Part shown: positions 49,413-57,117 of the stretch, piece by piece | How the letters are laid out: the number at the start of each line of letters is the position of its first letter | Position numbering within the stretch: the stretch's first letter is position 1 | Assembly (NCBI RefSeq): GCF_017086465.1 | Contig: NZ_CP070961.1 | Span: forward strand, 62,001-126,000 | Direction of reading: 5' to 3' | Length of the DNA: 64,000 bases | Source of the DNA: Nocardioides sp. zg-1228 | GTDB lineage: Bacteria > Actinomycetota > Actinomycetes > Propionibacteriales > Nocardioidaceae | Notes under the pieces: generated by a model | The model's database searches: none | Told to the model about the DNA's origin: nothing | The model's input: only the letters and a program-made list of their open reading frames with translations | Position numbers and translations under genes: made by a program

Positions 49413-49750
49413 CGGCTGGGATCGATCCGGAGGTGCCCCCGTCGGGGCCGGGGTGCGTGGAGTGTGAGGAGGCCGGCGGCTGGTGGGTGCACCTGCGACG
49501 GTGCGCCCAGTGCGGGCACGTGGGGTGCTGCGACTCCAGCCCGTCCCAGCACGCGACGGCGCACCACCGGGCGACCGGTCATCCGGTGATCCAGAGCTTC
49601 GAGCCGGGCGAGGACTGGTACTGGGACTTCGACCGCTCCGTCGGCGTGACGGGCCCGCGGCTGGCCGACCCGCAGAGCCGGCCGGAGGACCAGCCGGTGC
49701 CGGGACCCGCCGGCCGGGTGCCCGACGACTGGCGCGACCACGTCCGCTGA
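49409..49750 (+). CDS. UBP-type zinc finger protein
   Basis: 113 residues. CVECEEAGGWWVHLRRCAQC, then GHVGCCDSSPSQHATAHHRATGHPV, carry the Cys/His ligands of the ZnF-UBP fold (ubiquitin-binding in eukaryotes; in actinobacteria common as small free-standing proteins of unknown partner). The GTG start overlaps the DUF2087 stop. Confidence 0.85.
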   Translation: MTAGIDPEVPPSGPGCVECEEAGGWWVHLRRCAQCGHVGCCDSSPSQHATAHHRATGHPVIQSFEPGEDWYWDFDRSVGVTGPRLADPQSRPEDQPVPGPAGRVPDDWRDHVR

Positions 49751-49793
49751 TGCCCCCGGGGTCGCCCCTGCTGGCCCATGGCATGCTCGATCC

Positions 49794-50621
49794 ATGCGAC
49801 GTACGCGGCGCGCCCGCGCCACCCGCACGGCCGACCCCCGACGGCGGCCGCAGGTGGTGGCCCACCGGGGCAGCAGCCACGCGAACCCCGAGCACACGCT
49901 GACGGCCTACGTGAAGGCCCTCGACGAGGGGGCGGAGGCGCTCGAGTGCGACGTGCGGCTCACCGCCGACGGGCACCTCGTGTGCGTGCACGACCGCGAC
50001 CTGCGGCGGACGGCCGCCACCCAGGGGATCGTCTCGACGATGAACCTGGCCGAGCTCGACGAGCTCGACTTCGCGTCGTGGAAGAACCCGTGGTCCGACC
50101 TCGACGACGAGGCCCCCGACCGCGACCCCGAGGCGGGCAAGGTGCTCACCCTGCGCCGGCTGCTGGAGACGGTGGCCGACTACGACCGGCGCGTCGAGCT
50201 CGCCATCGAGACCAAGCACCCCACCCGCTACGGCGGGCTGGTCGAGCGGCGGCTGCTGGACACGCTGGGCGACTTCGGGTGGGACGGCCCCGGCTCGCCG
50301 GCGCGGGTGATGAGCTTCTCCCTCAACGCCGTCAACCGGGTCCGACGGCTCGCGCCGGCGCTCGACGTGGTCCTGCTGATCGAGAAGGCGCACCGCTGGC
50401 CGGTGCTGCGACCGGTCGCCGGCGACGACTGGATCATCGGGCCCGGAATCCGCGAGCTGCGCGACCACCCCGGCCTGGGTCGGCACCTGGTCGCCGACGG
50501 CCGCGAGATCCACGTCTGGACCGTCAACACCGCCGACGACCTCGAGCTGTGCCTCGACCTGGGTGTGGCGGCCGTCATCAGCGACCGGCCGGCCTACATG
50601 CTGGAGCTGCTGGACGGATAG
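49794..50621 (+). CDS. Glycerophosphodiester phosphodiesterase
   Basis: 275 residues. VAHRGSSHANPEHTLTAY, ALECDVRLTADG and LVCVHDRDL give the catalytic His, Glu, Asp and second His of the GDPD barrel; AIETKHPTRY is the later acidic strand. No signal peptide, so cytoplasmic. It releases glycerol 3-phosphate from deacylated phospholipids. Confidence 0.92.
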   Translation: MRRTRRARATRTADPRRRPQVVAHRGSSHANPEHTLTAYVKALDEGAEALECDVRLTADGHLVCVHDRDLRRTAATQGIVSTMNLAELDELDFASWKNPWSDLDDEAPDRDPEAGKVLTLRRLLETVADYDRRVELAIETKHPTRYGGLVERRLLDTLGDFGWDGPGSPARVMSFSLNAVNRVRRLAPALDVVLLIEKAHRWPVLRPVAGDDWIIGPGIRELRDHPGLGRHLVADGREIHVWTVNTADDLELCLDLGVAAVISDRPAYMLELLDG

Positions 50622-50631
50622 GTTCTCGGGC

Positions 50632-51561
50632 ATGGCCAAGAAGTCCCGCACCCGCGCCCAGTCCGCTCCCGCCCCCGGCGAGGTCGGCCCCCGCCAGCCC
50701 TGCCCCTGCGGGTCGGGCAAGCGCTACAAGGCGTGCCACGGGGCGGCCGGCGGCGCCGCTCCGACGTTCGTCGCGCGCCCCTTCGAGGGGATGCCGAGCG
50801 AGTGCGACGTGATCGCCCTGCGCGAGCTCGTCCCGGCCGCGACGGCCCCGCTGACCCTCGCCGAGGGCGAGCGCAACGTCCGCCTCGCCACCCTCCTGCC
50901 CGGCGCCGCCCCCGCGATGGTGCGCGACTCCGGTGACATCTGGCTCGGCCTGCAGGTCCAGCACTCCTACGGCAACCCCGCGCGCGACCTCGGAGCCGTC
51001 CTCGAGGCCGCGCTGGCCACCGAGGAGCCGGGCATCGTCGGGCTGATGACCGACCCCGGCGACGGCCCGCGCCTCCAGGACCTGATCAGCGACACGAGCC
51101 TCGACATCACCCTCCACGACGGGTTCGACTACTGGATCGACGACGTCCCCGAGCGCGACGCCGCGATGGAGGCCGCGCTCGAGCAGGCCAACGCCGGCGT
51201 GATGCCGACCAGCCGGCTGTCCTCGGTCGAGGCGGCGTACTGGACCAACGTCGGCACCAAGGAGCACCTGCGCTGGGTGATGCCGCACCCCGAGGACGCC
51301 CTGCTCGACGCCCTCGCCCGCCTCCACGCCGCCGGACAGGACTCGATCGCCGACGAGTCGCGCCTGGTCGGGATGTTCCGCGCCCACGGGCTGCTCGCGC
51401 CGGTGTGGGACCTCCCCGTCGGCACCGGCGCCGAGGTCCTCGAGGAGCCTGCCGCGCGGTTCGCCGCCGACTTGGAGGAGGCCCTGCGAGGAGGCGAGCT
51501 CACCGCCGCCGAGCGGTCCGCGCGAGCGGGGCTGGCCAACCGTCAGGTGACGATCCGGTAA
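50632..51561 (+). CDS. DUF5926-type protein with SEC-C zinc motif
   Basis: 309 residues. PRQPCPCGSGKRYKACHG near residues 23-40 is the SEC-C metal-binding motif of the SecA tail. The rest (FEGMPSECDVIALRELVPA, SYGNPARDLGAVLEA, YWIDDVPERDAAMEAALEQ) matches a conserved actinobacterial family without known function. A TAGGTT box (50619-50624) spans the GDPD stop, 7 nt from the ATG. It may be a preprotein-linked factor given the SEC-C motif. Confidence 0.82.
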   Translation: MAKKSRTRAQSAPAPGEVGPRQPCPCGSGKRYKACHGAAGGAAPTFVARPFEGMPSECDVIALRELVPAATAPLTLAEGERNVRLATLLPGAAPAMVRDSGDIWLGLQVQHSYGNPARDLGAVLEAALATEEPGIVGLMTDPGDGPRLQDLISDTSLDITLHDGFDYWIDDVPERDAAMEAALEQANAGVMPTSRLSSVEAAYWTNVGTKEHLRWVMPHPEDALLDALARLHAAGQDSIADESRLVGMFRAHGLLAPVWDLPVGTGAEVLEEPAARFAADLEEALRGGELTAAERSARAGLANRQVTIR

Positions 51562-51609
51562 GTCGCGCCCCACCATCTGGCCACGTGGCGAATACAACGA
51601 ACTCAACGG

Positions 51610-51639
51610 TTGTGCCCGTGCTCCGGAGCGGAGTAGATT
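51610..51639 (+). promoter_or_regulatory. Promoter candidate ahead of the type VII toxin cassette
   Basis: TTGTGC (51610-51615) and TAGATT (51634-51639) are 18 bp apart. Transcription would start near 51646, at the very first base of the 51647-51686 hairpin. Confidence 0.5.
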
Positions 51640-51646
51640 CCTTGGT

Positions 51647-51686
51647 GCCCGGTCGTTGTTGTTTCCCCCGTCAACAACGACCGGGC
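51647..51686 (+). terminator. 15-bp perfect stem-loop (terminator or 5'-leader hairpin)
   Basis: GCCCGGTCGTTGTTG (51647-51661), 10-nt loop, CAACAACGACCGGGC (51672-51686), then TCTTC. It is the strongest simple stem-loop in the window. It could end the SEC-C gene transcript or, because a promoter ends just before it, cap the 5' end of the toxin operon message. Confidence 0.75.
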
Positions 51687-51832
51687 TCTTCACGTCCCTC
51701 CATCTACCCGGCCACCCTCCTGATGAAACGGGAGACTGCCGCGGAGCGCCGTCGAATTCGGCCTGCTGGAGGGTTCGGCCCCCTCGCGGGTGGGTAGAAC
51801 CCTGGGTGACCGACTCGGGCAGGGGGCACATC

Positions 51833-52156
51833 GTGGACCAGGTGCAGGTGATGCACGCGGCCTTCGCGAAGGCGAAGGACGATGTGGACGACGCGGCCGA
51901 GCGGCTGCGCACGGACCGGAGCCAGATCGACGGACGCGTGCGCGGCTTCCTGGACGCCGGCTGGTCCGGTGAGGCGGCCGAGTCGTTCTCCGAGGCGTGG
52001 GAGGAGTGGAAGGAGTCCGCCGGCGAGGTCCTGACCGGGCTGACGGCGATGCGCGAGCTCCTCGAGGAGACCCACCGCGACTTCATCGCCTCGGACGACT
52101 CCTCCCAGCAGCGCCTCGATGCGCTGTCGGCGCGCATCATCGACAGGCTGGGCTGA
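51833..52156 (+). CDS. WXG100 protein (first of the toxin operon)
   Basis: 107 residues. A helical hairpin with AGWSGEAAESFSEAWEEW at the turn gives the W-x-G motif. Such ESAT-6-like proteins pair with another WXG protein and guide substrates to the ESX/type VII secretion channel. GTG 51833 has the ribosome site AGGGGG; GTG 51806 is an alternative, as a TAGAAC box ends 5 nt before it. It is 3 bp ahead of the second WXG100 gene. Confidence 0.85.
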   Translation: MDQVQVMHAAFAKAKDDVDDAAERLRTDRSQIDGRVRGFLDAGWSGEAAESFSEAWEEWKESAGEVLTGLTAMRELLEETHRDFIASDDSSQQRLDALSARIIDRLG

Positions 52157-52159
52157 GCC

Positions 52160-52462
52160 GTGGCCGGGCGCATCTTCACCATCGACACCGACGACCTCGA
52201 CGCCGTCATCTCGGATGTGCAGGCGACCGAGAACGCCCTCGAGGCACTGACCAACGACATCGAGAAGCAGGTCGCGGCCCTCCAAGCGGTGTGGGAGGGC
52301 CTCGCCGCCGAGGCGCAGGCCGAGGCCCACCAGACGTGGGAGGAGGGCATGCGGGGCATGCGTGCCGCCCTCGCCGAGCTGCGGGCGTCCGCGCGGAACG
52401 CCCACACCAACTACACCGGAGCGGCGGACGCCAACGTGAAGATGTGGGAGTCGTTCTCATGA
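52160..52462 (+). CDS. WXG100 protein (second of the toxin operon)
   Basis: 100 residues. VAALQAVWEGLAAEAQAEAH carries the W-x-G turn (WEG) between two helices; a C-terminal tail follows (YTGAADANVKMWESF). It is expected to form a heterodimer with the first WXG100. Its stop overlaps the toxin start (ATGA), so complex and toxin are made together. Confidence 0.86.
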   Translation: MAGRIFTIDTDDLDAVISDVQATENALEALTNDIEKQVAALQAVWEGLAAEAQAEAHQTWEEGMRGMRAALAELRASARNAHTNYTGAADANVKMWESFS

Positions 52463-53808
52463 GGATCGAGGTCGACTCCGGGGGCTACACGAGCGCCGCG
52501 ACCTCGCTCGAGACCGCCAACGGTCTCGCGGCCGACGCCTACGAGACGCTGACCGGGAAGCTCGGCGGGTTCGGCGGCATGGGCGGCGACGACAAGTCCT
52601 CGGAGGACTTCGTCCCCCACTACGACTCCGGTGCCGCCGCCGCGGTGACCGCCATCGCCGACCTGGTCACGGCGCTCGGGTCCCTGGCCATCATCGCCGA
52701 GGCCTCGGGCGCCAACCACGCCGACGCGGACGCCGGATCGGTCCACGGCAGCAGAGGCGGCCCCGGCGCGCCCGAGGAGGTCGACCCCGTCGAGGTCGCC
52801 CCCTACTCGCCACCGACGGCGTCGGGGGCCAACGCGGAGGACACCCCGCAGTTCTGGGACGTCATCCTCGACTACCTCGAGGGCTACACGTGGCCCGGCG
52901 CCGACACCGGCCGCCTGGGTCAGGCCGCGTCGGCCTGGGACGCGGCCGCGTCGTCCCTGGACGGTCTGCGGTCCTACTGCGAGGTCGCCACCACCCAGCT
53001 CGGCAACCAGCGCTCTCCTGAGATCCCGGCTGCGAAGAAGGCCGTCGGGGAGGTGAAGCAGGCCGCCGCCGACATCGCGAGCGCCTGCCGCGAGCTCGCG
53101 ACCGCGTGCCGTGACTACGCCAACCAGGTCGAGGAGACCAAGAGCACCGTCAAGGGCCTGATGAAGGACCTCGCGATCGAGGTCGGCGCCACTGTGGTCG
53201 TGGCCGGCATCGGGTCGCTGTTCACCGCTGGCGCCGCCGCTGGCGGCGGCGCCGCGCTCATCGCGGCCCGAGCCGCCAACTACGCGCGCCGGGTCATCAC
53301 GGCGCTGGCGGCCATCCGCGGGGTCCGGGCCGTGTTCACCATCGTCCGCACGGTCGACAAGCTCACCGACGTCACCCGCATCCTGCGCAAGTTCCGCTCC
53401 GCCCGCGCGATGCGGCGCCGCCCCACGGGGAAGCTGCCCAAGAAGGGCAAGCCCAACTCCTACGGCTACGACAAGAACGGCGACCGCCTGCCCTACGCGA
53501 ACTCCCGACCCGACTACGGCAAGGGCCAGGTCGACGAGGTCTGGGAGAACGCCAAGGACGAGAACGGCGAGGTGTGGGTCCTCGACAAGGACGGCAACCT
53601 GGTCAAGATCGACTGGCGGCCCGGAGACCCCCAGAAGGACGTGTGGGACATGGGCCACGTGCGCGGCGAGGAGTACCGCAAGCTGCGCGACGAGTACCTG
53701 TCCGGCAAGATCACCAAGGAGGAGTTCCTGGAGCGCTACCAAGCCCCCAGGAACTACGAGGTCGCCCACCCCGGGCGAAACCGTTCGCACGTCGACGAGG
53801 CTCCCTGA
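52459..53808 (+). CDS. Type VII-secreted polymorphic toxin with GH-E HNH/Endo VII nuclease domain
   Basis: 449 residues in modules: an N-terminal WXG-like head (about 1-95), a linker, a second helical stretch (about 150-235), a hydrophobic helix (VGATVVVAGIGSLFTAG, about 240-260), a basic linker, then the nuclease (about 340-449). The nuclease has WDMGHVRGEEY with Gly399-His400 and Glu404/Glu405, and ends NYEVAHPGRNRSH, matching the GH-E family of the HNH/Endo VII superfamily. It likely cleaves DNA of competitors. Immunity genes follow directly. Confidence 0.87.
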   Translation: MRIEVDSGGYTSAATSLETANGLAADAYETLTGKLGGFGGMGGDDKSSEDFVPHYDSGAAAAVTAIADLVTALGSLAIIAEASGANHADADAGSVHGSRGGPGAPEEVDPVEVAPYSPPTASGANAEDTPQFWDVILDYLEGYTWPGADTGRLGQAASAWDAAASSLDGLRSYCEVATTQLGNQRSPEIPAAKKAVGEVKQAAADIASACRELATACRDYANQVEETKSTVKGLMKDLAIEVGATVVVAGIGSLFTAGAAAGGGAALIAARAANYARRVITALAAIRGVRAVFTIVRTVDKLTDVTRILRKFRSARAMRRRPTGKLPKKGKPNSYGYDKNGDRLPYANSRPDYGKGQVDEVWENAKDENGEVWVLDKDGNLVKIDWRPGDPQKDVWDMGHVRGEEYRKLRDEYLSGKITKEEFLERYQAPRNYEVAHPGRNRSHVDEAP

Positions 53809-53889
53809 CCCGAGCGGCTCCCGGCCCGCACCAGCGCGAACCAGACGGCGTGGGACTGCCGCGACGAGACAGATTGGCACACTGACCCC

Positions 53890-54462
53890 ATGGGACTGTT
53901 CAACCGCACCAAGCCTCGTGACACCAGCGCGCTGCACGCAGCCCTGACCCGGGGCACCTACGCGGACTTCGAGAAGGTCTACGACCCGGCGTGGGTGAAC
54001 TACGAGTACGAGCACGACACCTTGCTGTCGCTGGCCCTGACCAATGACGACTCACCCTCCCGGGTCGCCATCGCCAACCGCCTCCTCGACGACGGCGCCG
54101 ACGTGCGCAGGGCCATGCTGCTGCACCGCTTCCTGGCCCGCAACGCACACGACTTCGTGGCCGAGGCGCCGCTGCTGAAGCGCCTGCTGGACGCCGGCGC
54201 AGACGTCAACGAGGTCGACGCGAAGGTCGGCACCCCACTGGAGACCCTCGCCGCGAAGTTCAAGTTCAGCGACGTCACCCTCACGCCCTTCTACGACGTC
54301 CTCCTCGCCCGCCCCGACCTCGACCTGCTGCAGCCCGGCCTGGACGGTCGCACCGTGCTGACCAACCTGCGGAAGTGGTCGGCCAAGCGCGGCGAGCTCG
54401 TCATCCGCGCCGAGCAGACCCTCACCGACCGCGGGATACCCGTCCCGCCGCCCGCCCAGTGA
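53890..54462 (+). CDS. Ankyrin-repeat immunity protein
   Basis: 190 residues. Helical pairs with ANRLLDDGADVRRA and LKRLLDAGADVNEVDAKVGTPL are ankyrin repeats; LARPDLDLLQPGLDGRTVL is a third, weaker one. Ankyrin proteins are common neutralisers of polymorphic nuclease toxins. It is the first gene after the GH-E toxin, 81 bp away, with its own ATG and no signal peptide, so it acts in the cytoplasm of the producer. Confidence 0.8.
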   Translation: MGLFNRTKPRDTSALHAALTRGTYADFEKVYDPAWVNYEYEHDTLLSLALTNDDSPSRVAIANRLLDDGADVRRAMLLHRFLARNAHDFVAEAPLLKRLLDAGADVNEVDAKVGTPLETLAAKFKFSDVTLTPFYDVLLARPDLDLLQPGLDGRTVLTNLRKWSAKRGELVIRAEQTLTDRGIPVPPPAQ

Positions 54463-54528
54463 CAAGCGGCCCTCGCCAGCCGCATCGACGCCGCCACGAT
54501 CCCACCGCAGACACCACGGAGGCCTCAC

Positions 54529-54879
54529 ATGCCGATCGAGTTCATCCCCGCCGCCGGCGCCTGCTTGGCGTCGAAGAACGTGCTGTCCGGTGCCGGCCGC
54601 ATCAAGTGGATGGTCCGCGAGGAGTCCCGAGCGCGTGCCGACAACGGGTGGCGGATCTTCTCCGACATCGACACCACCGAATACCTCCACGACGCCAGCA
54701 ACCTCGTCATCACCGACTTCAACTCCGTGTGCGAGCTCGAGCCGGCACTCATCGGCATCTGGAACCTCCCCGTGGGCTCCGACCTGCAGATCGTCGACGA
54801 GGGCAACGGCATCGAGGTCGTCGACACCGCCACCGGCCGACCCGTACCCGCCGACCAGCTCTACGTCCCCGGGTCCTGA
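54529..54879 (+). CDS. Imm33 / DUF2185 immunity protein
   Basis: 116 residues. GACLASKNVLSGAGRIKWMVRE, read in pieces (CLASKNVLSG, IKWMVREES), NGWRIFSDID and PVGSDLQIVDEG fit the DUF2185 family, classed as Imm33 in polymorphic toxin loci. It may neutralise a toxin variant carried by relatives, or assist the ankyrin protein. GGAGG stands 7 bp before the ATG. The next gene starts 1 bp after its stop. Confidence 0.78.
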   Translation: MPIEFIPAAGACLASKNVLSGAGRIKWMVREESRARADNGWRIFSDIDTTEYLHDASNLVITDFNSVCELEPALIGIWNLPVGSDLQIVDEGNGIEVVDTATGRPVPADQLYVPGS

Positions 54880-54880
54880 C

Positions 54881-55237
54881 ATGACCTGGCCGCCCGAGGA
54901 CTCCGCACCCGACCCCGCACCTGACCCCGCAGCGGAGTCGGCAGAGGGCCAGGACGACGAGTTCCTGGCGTTCACCGGAGACCAGGCGTCCGCGGCTCGC
55001 CTGCGCGCGAACCTGATCAGCATCGCCGAGGACCATCCGGGCACCGGTGTCGAGGCCGTCGTGGGGGAGGTCCTCGCCGGTCGCCGACCGATCCGCGACC
55101 TCGCCGACGATCCGGAGTTCTCCGACGTCATCGCGGTGGGCATGGACGACTACCGCCGCTACCTGTCGTCGCTGACAGCCGACGAGCGGGCCGAGATGGT
55201 CGCCGACGCCAAGCACACCACCAGCCCCAGGACGTGA
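54881..55237 (+). CDS. Small acidic protein at the end of the toxin cassette
   Basis: 118 residues, not recognised. It starts with an Asp/Pro/Ala-rich tract (EDSAPDPAPDPAAESAEG), then a folded-looking part (SAARLRANLISIAEDHPG and IRDLADDPEFSDVIAVGMDD). The acidic nature and its place 1 bp after the Imm33 gene suggest a further immunity or accessory protein. Coding is supported by frame and operon fit only. Confidence 0.6.
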   Translation: MTWPPEDSAPDPAPDPAAESAEGQDDEFLAFTGDQASAARLRANLISIAEDHPGTGVEAVVGEVLAGRRPIRDLADDPEFSDVIAVGMDDYRRYLSSLTADERAEMVADAKHTTSPRT

Positions 55238-55277
55238 CGACCGACGGGGAAGTGGGGCGGCCTCCCGGCGCTCGGAC

Positions 55278-55652
55278 TCAGTCGCTGTCGCGGCTCCCGG
55301 CGCCAGCACGCAGCGCCGCTCCGAACGCCGGCATCTCGGCGACCAGTGTCTCGATCGTCTCTCGGGTGAAGTGCACGACCCGCAGCGGCGTCAGGGCCAC
55401 CACCGTCGCCGAGCGCAGCGTGCGGCCGACGATCGCGGCGGCATCACCGACCGCGGCACCGGGACCGAGGACGGCGACCTCGACACCGCTCTCGCGGACC
55501 GAGGCCCGGCCCTCGGTGATGAGGTAGGCCCCCTCCGCGGGAGCCTGCCCGGCGGTCGGCGACCAGCCCTGCGGCAGGCTCAGCGGACGTCCGGCGGCGA
55601 GCACGCGCTCGACGTCCGCGGGCCCGAGCCCGTCCAGCATCGACGCGTTCAT
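55278..55652 (-). CDS. Cyclic nucleotide-binding-like domain protein
   Basis: 124 residues, a single cNMP-binding (CRP-like) beta-barrel: LPQGWSPTAGQ, AYLITEGRASVRE, LGPGAAVGDAAAI and PLRVVHFTRETIETLVAEMP. The phosphate-binding cassette Arg of true cAMP binders is replaced here, and there is no DNA-binding HTH, so it is not a classic regulator. It follows arginine deiminase by 43 bp on the same strand and may be co-transcribed. Confidence 0.75.
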   Translation of the reverse strand: MNASMLDGLGPADVERVLAAGRPLSLPQGWSPTAGQAPAEGAYLITEGRASVRESGVEVAVLGPGAAVGDAAAIVGRTLRSATVVALTPLRVVHFTRETIETLVAEMPAFGAALRAGAGSRDSD

Positions 55653-55695
55653 GCCCCGTCAACGACGCACCGGGCCGAACGTGACGCGCGCCCGT

Positions 55696-56922
55696 TCAGT
55701 CCTCGCGGAGCGGCTGCCGGGCGACCGGGCAGCTCATGCAGCGCGGTCCACCCCGACCGGACCCGAGCTCGGACCCGGCGATGCGGACGACCTCGATCCC
55801 GGCGGCCTCGAGCCGGTCGTTGGTCTCGTCGTTGCGCTCGTAGGCCACCGCCACCCGCGGCGCCAGGGCGAGGGTGTTGTTGCCGTCGTCCCACTGCTCG
55901 CGCTCGGCCGTGACCGGGTCGAGGCCGGTGTCGATCTGGTGCAGCGTGTCGATCTGCATCGCCTTGGCCGCCGCCACGAGGAACGGCTCGTGGTCGCTGA
56001 CGTCGAGGGTCAGGTCGGCCTCGCCCGACCCCGGGTCGAGCAGGGTCACCGTGACGGCGCGAAGCGTGTCGGCGACGTTGGGGTACATCACCACCTTGTC
56101 CACGTCGACCATGGTGCAGACGGTGTCGAGGTGCATCGTCGCGCGCTCCTGCGCGATCGGCACCGCCAGCACGGTGTGGGCCAGGCCGGCGTGGAACACC
56201 TGTCGCGCGAGCCGCTCGACGCCTGCGGGGGTCGTCCGCTCCCCGACGCCGACCGCGATCACGCCCGGCGCGAGCAGCAGGACGTCGCCGCCCTCGACGT
56301 GCTCGTTGTGCCAGCCGTGGATCTTGCGGGTGCCGGCGAAGCGGGGGTGCTCGGTGTAGATGAGCTCGGTCAGCTGGGTCTCGCGCTTGCGGGCGGGCAT
56401 GGCGAGGCTGGTGACGGCCACGCGGTCGCGTACCCAGACGCTGGAGTCGCGGGTGAAGAGCAGGTTGGGGAGCGGGTCGATGAGGAAGTCGTGCGGGTCG
56501 AGCAGGCTGGTCACCAGGCCGTGGCCGCCGCGTACCTCGTCGTTGCGGATGCCCGCGGTGAGCACGTCGGTCAGCTCCGCCGGGGCGAGGTCGCGCAGCG
56601 CCTGCGCGAGGTAGCGGCGCATGGTGTCGCCGAGGTGCAGCCCTGACAGCGCGCTGGTGATCGCGTGGTTGCGGGCGAGATCGCTCTCGAGGGTCTCGGT
56701 GAGCAGGTCGGTCAGGTAGAGCACCTCGACCCCACGGTCGCGCAGCGTCTCGGCGAACGCGTCGTGCTCCTCCTGGGCCCGGCTCACCCACGGGATGCCG
56801 TCGAAGAGCAGCCGGTCGTTGTTGCGAGGCGTGAGCCGCTTGAGCTCGTTGCCGGGGCGGTGGAGCATCACGGTGGCCAGGCGGCCGACCTCGCTGTCGG
56901 CTCCGTGCGGGGTGGTGACCAT
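55696..56922 (-). CDS. arcA: Arginine deiminase
   Basis: 408 residues. [40 protein letters not shown] and the nucleophile Cys398 in [10 protein letters not shown] are all present. It converts arginine to citrulline and ammonia. No arcB or arcC is adjacent, so it is detached from the usual ADI pathway operon. ATG 56922 is used because a minus-strand TAGAGT box (56935-56930) is 7 nt upstream, and the longer open frame crosses an inverted repeat. Confidence 0.94.
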   Translation of the reverse strand: MVTTPHGADSEVGRLATVMLHRPGNELKRLTPRNNDRLLFDGIPWVSRAQEEHDAFAETLRDRGVEVLYLTDLLTETLESDLARNHAITSALSGLHLGDTMRRYLAQALRDLAPAELTDVLTAGIRNDEVRGGHGLVTSLLDPHDFLIDPLPNLLFTRDSSVWVRDRVAVTSLAMPARKRETQLTELIYTEHPRFAGTRKIHGWHNEHVEGGDVLLLAPGVIAVGVGERTTPAGVERLARQVFHAGLAHTVLAVPIAQERATMHLDTVCTMVDVDKVVMYPNVADTLRAVTVTLLDPGSGEADLTLDVSDHEPFLVAAAKAMQIDTLHQIDTGLDPVTAEREQWDDGNNTLALAPRVAVAYERNDETNDRLEAAGIEVVRIAGSELGSGRGGPRCMSCPVARQPLRED

Positions 56923-56981
56923 GGGCGGGACTCTATCCGGGCTCGGGGGTGCTCGATCGTCCGCGCGGGGGCCGTCGCGTC

Positions 56982-57069
56982 GGTTCATCAAGGTATGTCG
57001 CTCAACCCGCACTCCCCTCGATGAGCTCACCGTGGGAAGCGCGGGTTCGTCTGCATACCTTGATGAACC
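56982..57069. repeat. 88-bp nested inverted repeat
   Basis: Outer arms of 16 bp, GGTTCATCAAGGTATG (56982-56997) and CATACCTTGATGAACC (57054-57069), and inner arms of 7 bp, AACCCGC (57004-57010) and GCGGGTT (57041-57047), share one centre. It is upstream of arcA and downstream of the GNAT gene. Same two-layer layout as 13215-13284; both also contain GCTCAAC near the inner arm. Could be a terminator for the GNAT operon or a short mobile element. Confidence 0.85.
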
Positions 57070-57117
57070 AACGAGGGAAACGAGAGAGAGGCGCGAACCA
57101 ACACGGCGACGAACGAC

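Noticed and set aside
51723..51797. 24-codon basic frame as a gene
   Set aside because: No ribosome site, no -10 box at the right spacing and no recognisable pattern; noted only as a possible leader.
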